Positions 1 through 6,172 of a DNA stretch of 7,428 nt are shown in pieces. Both the position numbers and the translations under genes were made by a program. This DNA is from Deltaproteobacteria bacterium (GTDB lineage: Bacteria; Desulfobacterota; Binatia; DP-6), in the NCBI GenBank assembly GCA_005879205.1, contig VBLD01000182.1:1-7428 (forward strand). The letters run 5' to 3'. Position 1 is the first letter of the stretch. Every line of letters starts with the position of its first letter. The notes beneath the pieces are model-generated. The model saw nothing but the letters and a program-made list of their open reading frames with translations, was not told the DNA's origin and made no database searches.

Positions 1-117
1 CTGATGCCGACCTTCCATCCGGCCTACCTCCTGCGCAACCCCGGCGACAAGCGGCTCGTGTGGGACGACATCCAGAAGGTGATGGGCTCGCTCGGCATCG
101 GGAGCGCGCGCGCGTGA
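1..117 (+). CDS. Uracil-DNA glycosylase, family 4 type (C-terminal fragment)
   Basis: Only the last 38 residues are present; the gene begins before the window. The fragment reads LMPTFHPAYLLRNPGDKR followed by a VWDDIQKVM segment. The HPAYLLRNP stretch matches the second active-site motif of the family 4/5 uracil-DNA glycosylases (iron-sulfur enzymes in most members), where the histidine lies near the scissile glycosidic bond. The basic residue plus VW-D-I/L pattern after it is the usual C-terminal helix. These enzymes remove uracil from DNA to start base excision repair in the cytoplasm. The iron-sulfur cysteines and first motif lie outside the window, so the exact subfamily cannot be checked. 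Its TGA stop (115-117) overlaps the GTG start of the nfeD gene, suggesting co-transcription and translational coupling. The identification rests on a short but characteristic motif. Confidence 0.8.
   Translation: MMPTFHPAYLLRNPGDKRLVWDDIQKVMGSLGIGSARA
100..104 (+). promoter_or_regulatory. Shine-Dalgarno site for nfeD
   Basis: GGGAG lies nine bases before the GTG at 114. It supports that GTG as the start over the GTG at 60, which lies deep in the glycosylase gene and would add 18 residues ahead of an otherwise clean signal peptide. Confidence 0.5.
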
Positions 118-1439
118 CGCGGACCCTCCTCGCGCTCGGGGCTCTGCTGCTCGGTCTCGTGGCGCGAGCGGCGGAGCCGGTTGCCGACGAGGCGTTGTCC
201 CGCATCGTCATCGACGGGACCATCAATCCGGCGGTCGCCGACTTCGTGCACGAGGCGATCGCGCGCGCCGAGGCCGACCACGCGCCCGCCCTCGTGATCC
301 AGCTCGACACCCCGGGCGGTCTCCTCCCCTCGATGCGCGCCATCGTGAAGGACGTTCTGGCGTCGCCGGTCCCGGTGATCGTCTACGTCGCGCCGAGCGG
401 GGCGGGCGCCGGCTCGGCCGGTGTGTTCATCACGCTCGCCGCGCACGTCGCCGCCATGGCGCCCGGCACGAACATCGGAGCCGCGCACCCGGTGGGGGGG
501 CAGGGGGAGGAGATCAAGGGCGTCCTCGGCGAGAAGATCGAGAACTTCACCGCCTCGTTCAGCGAGGCGATCGCGCGGCGGCGGGGCCGGAACGTCGAGT
601 GGGCGGTGAAGGCGGTCCGGGAGAGTGTCTCGATCACCGCGGAAGAGGCTGCGAAGATCCACGTCGTCGACTTCGTGGCGAAGGATCTCGAGGACGTCGT
701 GGCGCAGGCGGACGGACGCGAGGTGGACGTGGGCGGGGAGAAGCGGAAGCTCGCGCTCTCGCACATCTGGAGCGGGGGCCAGGTGCGGGCGCGGAGCTAC
801 GAGATGCGGCTGGCCCAGCGCCTGCTGAACGTCCTCGCCGATCCCAACATCGCCTATCTCCTCATGATGGCCGGTGTCCTCGGCCTCTACGTCGAGCTGA
901 CCCATCCAGGCGTCGTCTTCCCCGGCGTCGTGGGAGGCATCTGTCTGGTCCTCGGGCTCACGGCCCTTCACGTCCTGCCGGTCAACACGTCGGGGCTCGC
1001 ACTCCTGCTGCTGGGGGTGGCTCTCCTCGTCGCCGAGGCCTTTCTCCCGACCTTCGGGCTGATCGGCGCCGGGGGTATCGCGGCGTTCCTTCTCGGCTCG
1101 CTGTTCCTGTTCGACACGGCCGCCACGGGCGTCGCCGTGGCGCGCAGCCTGGTCTTCGGCGTCGGCGGGACGCTCGCCGTCCTCATGCTGGGGATCGCGG
1201 CGCTCGTGGTCCGCTCCCAGCGGCGCCGTTCTGTGGTCGGCGCCGAGGGCATGGTCGGCGCGGTGGGGGTGGCGCGGAGTCGCCTGGCGCCGGCCGGTAC
1301 GGTGCTCGTCCGGGGCGAATACTGGTCGGCCGAGGGCGACGAGCTGGTCGACGCCGGCGAGCCGGTCGAGGTGACGGCTGTCGAGGGGCTTAGGCTGCGC
1401 GTGCGCCGCGCCCCATCGCGAGCCGCCGAAAGGAGGTAG
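114..1439 (+). CDS. nfeD: NfeD family membrane-bound serine protease (ClpP-class, long form)
   Basis: A 441-residue full-length NfeD protein. Start GTG at 114 gives a signal peptide at residues 1-20 (hydrophobic LLALGALLLGLVARA core, cleavage near ARA-A). Residues about 28-200 form the ClpP-like protease domain: VIQLDTPGG at 61-69, the nucleophile serine in GAGAGSAG (Ser101), the MAPGTNIGAAHPVGG stretch and a candidate general-base Lys141. This matches the Ser-Lys dyad known for archaeal PH1510. About five membrane segments follow (246-262, 267-288, 293-310, 315-333, 345-367), then a soluble NfeD OB-fold at about 376-432. Family members cleave the C-terminal hydrophobic part of the partner stomatin/slipin, and the next gene encodes exactly such a partner. 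It overlaps the glycosylase stop by two bases and ends three bases before the slipin ATG. All expected parts are present, so it looks functional. The protease domain should face the periplasm. Confidence 0.93.
   Translation: MTRTLLALGALLLGLVARAAEPVADEALSRIVIDGTINPAVADFVHEAIARAEADHAPALVIQLDTPGGLLPSMRAIVKDVLASPVPVIVYVAPSGAGAGSAGVFITLAAHVAAMAPGTNIGAAHPVGGQGEEIKGVLGEKIENFTASFSEAIARRRGRNVEWAVKAVRESVSITAEEAAKIHVVDFVAKDLEDVVAQADGREVDVGGEKRKLALSHIWSGGQVRARSYEMRLAQRLLNVLADPNIAYLLMMAGVLGLYVELTHPGVVFPGVVGGICLVLGLTALHVLPVNTSGLALLLLGVALLVAEAFLPTFGLIGAGGIAAFLLGSLFLFDTAATGVAVARSLVFGVGGTLAVLMLGIAALVVRSQRRRSVVGAEGMVGAVGVARSRLAPAGTVLVRGEYWSAEGDELVDAGEPVEVTAVEGLRLRVRRAPSRAAERR
1431..1436 (+). promoter_or_regulatory. 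Strong Shine-Dalgarno site for the slipin gene
   Basis: AGGAGG sits within the last codons of nfeD, immediately before its TAG stop, five bases ahead of the ATG at 1442. This near-perfect ribosome site fixes the slipin start and links its translation to nfeD. Confidence 0.75.
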
Positions 1440-1441
1440 CA

Positions 1442-2199
1442 ATGCCTGGTGCATTGGCCGCGCTGGTGGTGGCGATTCTCTTCCTAGTGAGCGGGCTCAA
1501 GGTGCTGCGCGAGTACGAGCGCGCGGTGGTCTTCCGGCTGGGACGTCTGGTCGGGGCGCGCGGCCCGGGGATCATCTACATCATTCCCGGGATCGAGAAG
1601 GCGGTGCGCATCGACCTGCGGACGATCACCATGGACGTCCCCTCGCAGGACGTCATCACCAAGGACAACGTCTCGCTCAAGGTGAACGCCGTCCTCTACT
1701 TCCGCGTGGTCGATCCCAATCGCGCGCGGTCGTCGAGGTGGAGAACTACCTGTTCGCGACGTCGCAGAACGCCCAGACCACGCTCCGCAGCGTCTGTGGC
1801 GAGGCGGAGCTGGACCAGCTCCTCGCCGAGCGCGAGAAGATCAACGCGCATCTCCAGACGATCATCGACCAGCACACCGAGCCCTGGGGCATCAAGGTGG
1901 TGCAGGTCGCGATCAAGTTCATCGACCTGCCGGAGGAGATGCGCCGCGCCATGGCCCGCCAGGCCGAGGCCGAGCGCGAGCGGCGCGCCAAGGTGATCGC
2001 GGCCGAAGGCGAGTTCCAGGCTGCGCAGCGGCTCGCGGAGGCGTCGGCCATCATGGCGCGCGAGCCGATCGCGCTGCAGCTGCGCTACCTGCAGACGCTC
2101 GTCGAGGTCGCCTCGGAGAACAACTCGACGACGATCTTTCCGGTGCCCATCGACATCCTCCGTCCGTTCATCCTGGGGGCGGGAGGGAAGGGGCCGTAG
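1442..2199 (+). CDS. Slipin (SPFH/stomatin-like membrane protein), frame broken by a 2-base insertion
   Basis: Two adjoining reading frames give one slipin of 251 residues if two bases are removed. The first part (1442-1726, residues 1-95) has an N-terminal membrane segment (about 4-19), the signature REYERAVVFRLGRLVG and GPGIIYIIPG, and runs through TKDNVSLKVNAVLYFRVVDP. The second part (1729-2199, residues 96-251) continues with VVEVENYLFATSQ, the coiled-coil-like REKINAHLQTIIDQ, the very conserved PEEMRRAMARQAEAERERRA and the ending IFPVPIDILRPFI. Slipins oligomerise on the inner membrane and form microdomains; the hydrophobic C-terminal end corresponds to the region cut by NfeD proteases. 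As written, translation from 1442 leaves frame at residue 96 and ends at 1996 with an arginine/serine-rich tail. Either this is a sequencing or assembly slip in a CG run, or a recent pseudogene. Both halves keep full family similarity, which favours an error or a very young mutation. Confidence 0.9.
1721..1728 (+). other. Frameshift site: CG dinucleotide run in the slipin gene
   Basis: Four CG units stand between the AAT of DPN and the GTC-GTC-GAG of VVE. Slipins have a DPxxAVVEVE sequence here, which three CG units would give (AAT CGC GCG GTC GTC GAG). One extra CG explains the shift from frame 2 to frame 1. There is no slippery heptamer or obvious downstream structure that would argue for programmed frameshifting. 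Confidence 0.8.
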
Positions 2200-2247
2200 C
2201 GTGCCGGAAGCGAAGTGCGCTGCGGGCGTCCGGGAGCTGGGAAGCCG

Positions 2248-2397
2248 TCAGTCGCGGATGGCGATGCCGCGGTGCCAGCCGGGGATCAAATCTGAGCGCA
2301 GCGCGACGAACATCCTCTCGTACGGATGCACGGTGAAGCGCCGCAGCAGAGGGCTGAGCACCGGGATGTCGGCGAAGAACTCCGCGGACAGCTTCAC
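2248..2397 (-). CDS. Small 49-residue hypothetical protein coupled to the response regulator
   Basis: I do not recognise this protein. It starts with GTG at 2397, overlapping the TGA stop of the response regulator in a GTGA arrangement, and ends at TGA (2248-2250). The product begins VKLSAEFFADIPVLSPLLRR and contains FTVHPYERMFVAL, SDLIPGWHRG and IAIRD; it is mixed amphipathic with no signal peptide or membrane segment. Counting by hand, 45 of 49 sense codons end in G or C while only about 43 percent of second positions are G or C, the usual coding signature of such a genome. A + strand frame over the same bases (from 2201) has a less protein-like composition. No good ribosome site precedes the GTG, so expression probably depends on translation of the regulator. 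The aromatic and proline pattern suggests a small folded protein or a binding partner of the two-component system. Function unknown. Confidence 0.6.
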   Translation of the reverse strand: MKLSAEFFADIPVLSPLLRRFTVHPYERMFVALRSDLIPGWHRGIAIRD

Positions 2398-3746
2398 GTG
2401 AGCCCGTACTTCTCGATCTTGCGGTAGAGGCGCTGCCGGTCGATGCCTAGGAGGCGGGCGGCCTCGTTCTTGTTGCCGCCGCTGTGTCTGAGCGCGGCCG
2501 CGATGAGACGACGCTCGGCCTCGCCGAGCGTCGGGAGGTCGCCGTCGTCGGGCGCGTCGAGCGCCGGCGGGACGTCGTCTCGCAGCGCCGCCGGCAGGTC
2601 TTCGGCGGTGATCGTGTCGGCTGGCGACAAGGCGAAGGCGCGCTCGATGGCGTTCTGCAGCTCGCGGATGTTCCCGGGCCAGGTGTAGGCGCGCAGTCGG
2701 GCCATGGCCTCGGCGGCAACCCGCTTGGGCGCCACCTGGTACTCGCGGCTGAAGTGCTGGACGAAGTGGTCGATCAGCAGGACGACGTCGTCGCCGCGGG
2801 CACGCAGCGGCGGCAGTGCGACGTGCACCACGTTCAGCCGATAGAACAGGTCGGAGCGGAAGCGCCCGGCGCGCATCTCCGCCTCGAGGTCGCGGTTGGT
2901 GGCGGCGATCAGCCGGACGTCGACGACGATTGGCCGACTCGAGCCGAGCGGCGTCACCTCGCGGTCCTGGAGGGCGCGCAGAAACTTCGCCTGGAGGGCG
3001 ATCGGAATCTCCGAGACCTCGTCGAGGAAGAGCGTGCCGTCCTCGGCGGCCCGGAAGACGCCGTCGTGATCGGCGACGGCGCCCGTGAAGGCACCGCGGC
3101 GGTGGCCGAAGAGCTGGCTGTCGAGCAGGGTCTCGGAGAGCCCCGCGCAGTTGATGGCGACGAACGGGCCGTCGGCGAGCGGTCCGCGCCGGTGGATGGT
3201 GCGCGCCACGAGCTCCTTGCCCGTTCCGCTCTCGCCGCTCACCAGCACCGTGCTCTTGTTCTGGCTGACCGCGTCGATGACGCGATACACCTCCCGCATC
3301 GAGGCGCTCTCGCCGATCAGCTCGCCGAAGCCGTGCAGCTTCCGGACGGTGCGCCGCAGCTGGGCGTTCTCGCGCCGGAGCGCGTCGAGCCTGAGCACCC
3401 GGTCGATGGTGAGGAGAATCTCCTGCGGGCGGGCGTCCTTGATCAGATAATCCGCGGCGCCCAGCTTCATGGCCTCGACCGCGCTCTCGATGGTCCCGTA
3501 GCCGGTCAGCACGACGGCCGCCGGGCCGTTCTCCTGCTGGTGCATGGCGCGGAGGAGCTGCATGCCGTCCATGATCGGCATCTTGAGGTCGGTCAGCACG
3601 ACGTCGAAGCTCGCCTCGGCGAGTCGCGCGAGCGCCGCCTCGCCGTGCGGCGCATGCTCCACGTCGTGCCCGGCGCGCTCGAGGTTCTTGGCGAGCGTGC
3701 GTGCCATGTTCGTCTCGTCCTCGACAAGGAGGATGCGCGCCCGCAT
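2394..3746 (-). CDS. Sigma-54-dependent response regulator, NtrC/AtoC family
   Basis: A 450-residue activator with the full three-domain layout. Receiver (about 1-120): acidic pair E9-D10, phosphoacceptor Asp53 in LTDLKMP, Thr81 and Lys103. The AAA+ sigma-54 interaction domain (about 142-375) has Walker A GESGTGKE (171-178), the sigma-54 contacting GAFTGA loop (218-223), Walker B GTLFLDE (about 237-243), the ATNRDL sensor region and the FRSDLFYRLNV arginine-finger region. The C-terminal Fis-type helix-turn-helix (about 408-450) includes GGNKNEAARLLGIDRQRLYR. Phosphorylation by the kinase encoded just upstream should drive ring assembly and ATP-dependent opening of RNA polymerase-sigma-54 complexes at unknown promoters. 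The ATG follows the kinase TAG with no gap, and a GAGG ribosome site lies eight bases upstream of that stop-start junction's ATG, inside the kinase gene. One oddity is that the receiver lysine is followed by Asp rather than the usual proline. Targets cannot be told from the window. Confidence 0.95.
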   Translation of the reverse strand: MRARILLVEDETNMARTLAKNLERAGHDVEHAPHGEAALARLAEASFDVVLTDLKMPIMDGMQLLRAMHQQENGPAAVVLTGYGTIESAVEAMKLGAADYLIKDARPQEILLTIDRVLRLDALRRENAQLRRTVRKLHGFGELIGESASMREVYRVIDAVSQNKSTVLVSGESGTGKELVARTIHRRGPLADGPFVAINCAGLSETLLDSQLFGHRRGAFTGAVADHDGVFRAAEDGTLFLDEVSEIPIALQAKFLRALQDREVTPLGSSRPIVVDVRLIAATNRDLEAEMRAGRFRSDLFYRLNVVHVALPPLRARGDDVVLLIDHFVQHFSREYQVAPKRVAAEAMARLRAYTWPGNIRELQNAIERAFALSPADTITAEDLPAALRDDVPPALDAPDDGDLPTLGEAERRLIAAALRHSGGNKNEAARLLGIDRQRLYRKIEKYGLT

Positions 3747-5333
3747 CTAATCTGCCTCGGCGTGACACTGGCACGGCAGCTCGATCGTGAAGGTGGTCCC
3801 GGCCCCGACCTCGCTCGTCACCTGGATCTCGCCCTGGTAGCGCTGCAGGATCGAATGCACGACCGAGAGGCCGAGACCGGTGCCCTGGCCGGGCGCCTTC
3901 GTCGTGTAGAAGGGGTTGAAGATGTCCTGCAGGTGCTCCCCCGCGATTCCCACGCCGGTGTCACGGACGTCGAGCCGGATGCGGTTCTCGCCGACGAGCG
4001 CCGTGCGCAGCGTGAGCTCGCCGCCCTGCGGCATCGCCTGCACGGCGTTGGTGATGAGGTTCAGGACGATCTGGCGCAGGGCGTTCACGTTCGCCAGACA
4101 CGGCGGGATCGGCCCGAGCTCGGTGGTGACCCGTACGCCATTGTTCTGCAGGTACTTCTGCATGACCTGCAACGTGCGCGAGAGCAAATCGTTGACGTCC
4201 AGACGCTCGAGCTCGGCGCCCGACTCGCGAGAGAACTCGAGCAGGTTCTTGATGATCGCCTGCGCACGCTCGATCTCTTCCTCCGCGATGCGCAGGTCCT
4301 CGACCGCCTCGGCGTTCCGGCCGTCGACGATCTGGCGCAGGTCGTAGAGGGCGTTCATCACGATCGCGAGCGGGTTGCGCAGCTCGTGGGCGACGCCGGC
4401 GGCGAGCAGGCCGATCGCGGCCATCTTCTCCGACTGGATGAGCTGGCTCTCGAGCCGCTTGCGATCCGAGATGTCGACGCAGATCAGTTGCACCCACGGC
4501 CGCGGGCCGTACTCCATGTAGCCGGCGTTGACGAACACCGGGATCGGCTCGCCCCGGCTCGTGAGCAGGTGCAGGTCGTCGCGGCTCGCGTGGCCGTGCT
4601 CCAGAGCCACCTCCCAGAGGGCGGCGGCGCGGGCGCGGTCGGACGCCGGGTGAAGCTCCACGAGGGCCCGCCCGACCAGCATGGCGCGCCCGTATCCGAG
4701 CAGGTGCTCCGCCACCAGGTTGGCGCCGAAGACGATGCCGCTGGCCACGTCGACCATGAGGATGCATGCCGGCGCGCGGTCGAGCGCGCGGCGATAGGAT
4801 GCCTCCTGCTCGAGCAGCTCCTCTTCGCGGGCCTCGACGAAGAAGTCCGTGATGTGGAGCACGCGCGCCTGGAACTCCTGTCGGAGGAGGGCCAGCAGGT
4901 CGGCGGTTCGCTCTGGTTCGCCGGCGTACTCGTGCCGCAAGTCCTCGGTGAGATGGTCGACGAAGCGCATCTGCGCAGCCAAAAAGCGCGAGGCAGGGAA
5001 GCGGCCGATGAAGCCCCGGCGGGTGTGGGCGCGCAGGAAGAGGTAGGTCTCGATGTTGCTCGGGTCGGCGATGTGACGAGCCCACCGGACCACCGCGGCC
5101 GTCTGGTCGGCCTTGATCTCGGGCCAGTCGGCCTCGGGGATGGCCAGCACGGGCCCCACGTCCTCCAGCCATGCGTCGAGGAGCCCGGGGGTGCGCATCT
5201 CCATGAAGGCTGCCAAGGCACGCCGCAGGTCCCCGTGGGCGGGTGGGATCGGCTGGAGACCCGAATGGCGGACATACGCCTCGATACGCGCCAGATGACG
5301 GGCCAGCGACGGATCGAGGACGCCGTGGCTCAC
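3747..5333 (-). CDS. Soluble PAS-domain sensor histidine kinase with N-terminal helical domain
   Basis: A 528-residue kinase without membrane segments, so it should sense a cytoplasmic signal. Residues about 1-175 form an all-helical domain I cannot assign firmly; its pattern (for example HTRRGFIGRFPASRFLAAQM at 103-122) loosely recalls RsbR-type N-terminal or globin-like sensor folds. A PAS domain follows (about 180-290), with the connector DISDRKRLESQL. The dimerisation helix carries the phosphorylated histidine in VAHELRNPL (His316). The ATPase domain shows the N box NLITNAVQAM (425-434), DTGVGI (458-463), the F-box FNPFYTTK (472-479) and GTGLGLSVV (484-492). This is the NtrB-like HisKA architecture that partners with NtrC-type regulators, and the regulator gene follows directly. 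The start is GTG at 5331-5333: an in-frame TAA stands four codons upstream and the first ATG is at residue 45, inside the helical domain. No strong ribosome site is visible. The extreme C-terminus, CQCHAEAD, is cysteine/histidine rich, of unknown meaning. Confidence 0.93.
   Translation of the reverse strand: MSHGVLDPSLARHLARIEAYVRHSGLQPIPPAHGDLRRALAAFMEMRTPGLLDAWLEDVGPVLAIPEADWPEIKADQTAAVVRWARHIADPSNIETYLFLRAHTRRGFIGRFPASRFLAAQMRFVDHLTEDLRHEYAGEPERTADLLALLRQEFQARVLHITDFFVEAREEELLEQEASYRRALDRAPACILMVDVASGIVFGANLVAEHLLGYGRAMLVGRALVELHPASDRARAAALWEVALEHGHASRDDLHLLTSRGEPIPVFVNAGYMEYGPRPWVQLICVDISDRKRLESQLIQSEKMAAIGLLAAGVAHELRNPLAIVMNALYDLRQIVDGRNAEAVEDLRIAEEEIERAQAIIKNLLEFSRESGAELERLDVNDLLSRTLQVMQKYLQNNGVRVTTELGPIPPCLANVNALRQIVLNLITNAVQAMPQGGELTLRTALVGENRIRLDVRDTGVGIAGEHLQDIFNPFYTTKAPGQGTGLGLSVVHSILQRYQGEIQVTSEVGAGTTFTIELPCQCHAEAD
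3755..3758 (-). promoter_or_regulatory. Shine-Dalgarno site for the response regulator
   Basis: On the minus strand GAGG lies eight bases before the regulator ATG (3744-3746), inside the last codons of the kinase. It supports this ATG as the true start and implies coupled translation of kinase and regulator. Confidence 0.5.
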
Positions 5334-5503
5334 GCCCCGCGCTTAGCAGCTTCGCCAGGCCCAGGCCAGCCGCGGCCGGCGCCGCAACCTGCCGGCATCT
5401 CTGGTGTTGAGCGGCCATGCCGGCCTCCGCTGCGAGCTGGGCAGCGCCTCTCTGTTCGCCTACAATTCGGCCACCGATGCCACCCGTCCGCGTCGGCGAG
5501 GTG
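5334..5503. promoter_or_regulatory. Divergent intergenic region between kinase and ECF sigma genes
   Basis: About 170 bases separate the kinase GTG from the preferred sigma factor ATG, so promoters for both operons should lie here. The region is rich in GGCC/GCCGGC palindromes. I found no convincing sigma-54 -24/-12 pair on either strand and no clear ECF-type AAC...CGT promoter. The one plausible element is the sigma-70-like site annotated separately. Confidence 0.5.
5438..5466 (+). promoter_or_regulatory. Candidate sigma-70 promoter for the ECF sigma operon
   Basis: TGGGCA (5438-5443, four of six matches to TTGACA) is separated by 17 bases from TACAAT (5461-5466, five of six matches to TATAAT). 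Transcription would start near 5473, upstream of the preferred ATG at 5504 and only a few bases before the alternative ATG at 5477. The AT-rich -10 box stands out in this GC-rich background. Inferred from sequence only. Confidence 0.4.
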
Positions 5504-6157
5504 ATGCCAAAGTACTCCGATCCCGCCCAGCCGTCCGCTCCGCCCGAAGCCGTTTCGGAGGCGGGGAGCGTTTCCGCCGCCGTGGCGGGCGACCCCGATG
5601 TTGCACTGATGCTCCGCCTACAGGCCGGCGATGAGACGGCATTCCAGGACCTCTTCCGCAAGTTCAGCCCGCGTGTCCTCCAGTTCGCGCGGCGATTCGT
5701 CGGCAGCGACGCGCAGGCCGAAGAGCTCGCGCAGGACGTCTTCGTGCAGGTCTTCCGCTTCCGGCACCGCTACCGCCCGCAGAGCCGCTTCTCGACCTGG
5801 CTGTTCACCATCGCCACCAACCTGTGTCTGAACGAGGTCCGTCGTCCCGAGCGACACCTCCGCGTCGACATCTGGGAGCGCCGGGACGGCGAAGAGCGAG
5901 TCGAAGGGCCGCCGCTGCGCGACCCGAGCGCCGTCACCGCCGAGCAGGGAGCTGCGGCGCGGCAGCTGGAGCGCCGGCTCGAGGCTCTGGTGGCTGAGCT
6001 ACCTCCCAAGCAGCGTGCCGCGCTTCTTCTCTCACGCATGGATGGCCTGGCCTACCGCGATGTCGCCGAGGCGCTCGGCTCCACCGAAGGCGCGGTGAAG
6101 GCGCTGCTGTTTCGCGCAACACAGAGTCTCAAGCGGGCCCTCCGCGAGTATCTCTGA
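5504..6157 (+). CDS. ECF-type RNA polymerase sigma factor
   Basis: From the ATG at 5504 the protein has 217 residues. After a low-complexity Ala/Pro/Ser leader (1-29) comes sigma region 2 (about 43-114): DETAFQDLFRKFSPRVLQFA, AEELAQDVFVQVFR, and the promoter-melting segment FSTWLFTIATNLCLNEVRR. A linker with acidic and arginine-rich stretches precedes sigma region 4 (about 157-212), with LPPKQRAALLLSRMDGLAYR and the recognition helix in GSTEGAVKALLFRATQSLKR. There is no region 1 or 3, as expected for ECF factors. The start is uncertain: in-frame ATGs at 5477 and 5504 both precede the conserved domain, and neither has a well-spaced ribosome site (GAGG is only two bases before 5504). It is followed 15 bases later by a zinc-binding anti-sigma factor, so its activity is probably held in check at the membrane. 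The target promoters are unknown. Confidence 0.93.
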   Translation: MPKYSDPAQPSAPPEAVSEAGSVSAAVAGDPDVALMLRLQAGDETAFQDLFRKFSPRVLQFARRFVGSDAQAEELAQDVFVQVFRFRHRYRPQSRFSTWLFTIATNLCLNEVRRPERHLRVDIWERRDGEERVEGPPLRDPSAVTAEQGAAARQLERRLEALVAELPPKQRAALLLSRMDGLAYRDVAEALGSTEGAVKALLFRATQSLKRALREYL

Positions 6158-6159
6158 TT

Positions 6160-6165
6160 GGAGGA
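6160..6165 (+). promoter_or_regulatory. Shine-Dalgarno site for the anti-sigma gene
   Basis: GGAGGA lies seven bases before the ATG at 6173, just after the sigma factor stop. It favours that ATG over the TTG at 6158, which would put the ribosome site inside the coding sequence. Confidence 0.7.
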
Positions 6166-6172
6166 AGCGATC

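Noticed and set aside
24..1454. A 476-codon open frame opposite nfeD
   Set aside because: It is antisense to a complete NfeD protein, dominated by Arg, Asp, His and Gly, and has no recognisable domain.
1690..1740. Programmed ribosomal frameshift in the slipin
   Set aside because: There is no slippery heptamer, internal Shine-Dalgarno stimulator or clear downstream pseudoknot, and slipins are not known to use recoding. An extra CG unit is simpler.
2204..2233. Possible terminator between the convergent slipin and 49-residue genes (CCGGA...TCCGG around an AGCG/CGCT hairpin)
   Set aside because: The stems are only four to five pairs with an unpaired stretch on one side, and there is no T run on either strand. 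It is placed where a terminator would be, but the support is weak.
2201..2401. A 66-codon + strand frame starting two bases after the slipin stop
   Set aside because: It overlaps the 49-residue minus-strand gene. Its composition (many Arg, Ser, Met, Cys and no hydrophobic pattern) is less protein-like, and there is no ribosome site.
5334..5476. Sigma-54 promoter or ECF autoregulatory promoter upstream of either operon
   Set aside because: I scanned both strands for GG-N10-GC elements and AAC/CGT pairs. The closest case (GGTTGC on the minus strand) lacks a properly spaced GG.
2484..5504. A 1006-codon open frame on the + strand, opposite the kinase and regulator genes
   Set aside because: It runs antisense across two well-recognised genes with all domains intact. 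Long stop-free antisense frames are expected at this GC content, and the translation shows no domain and is rich in Arg, Gly, Asp and Val.
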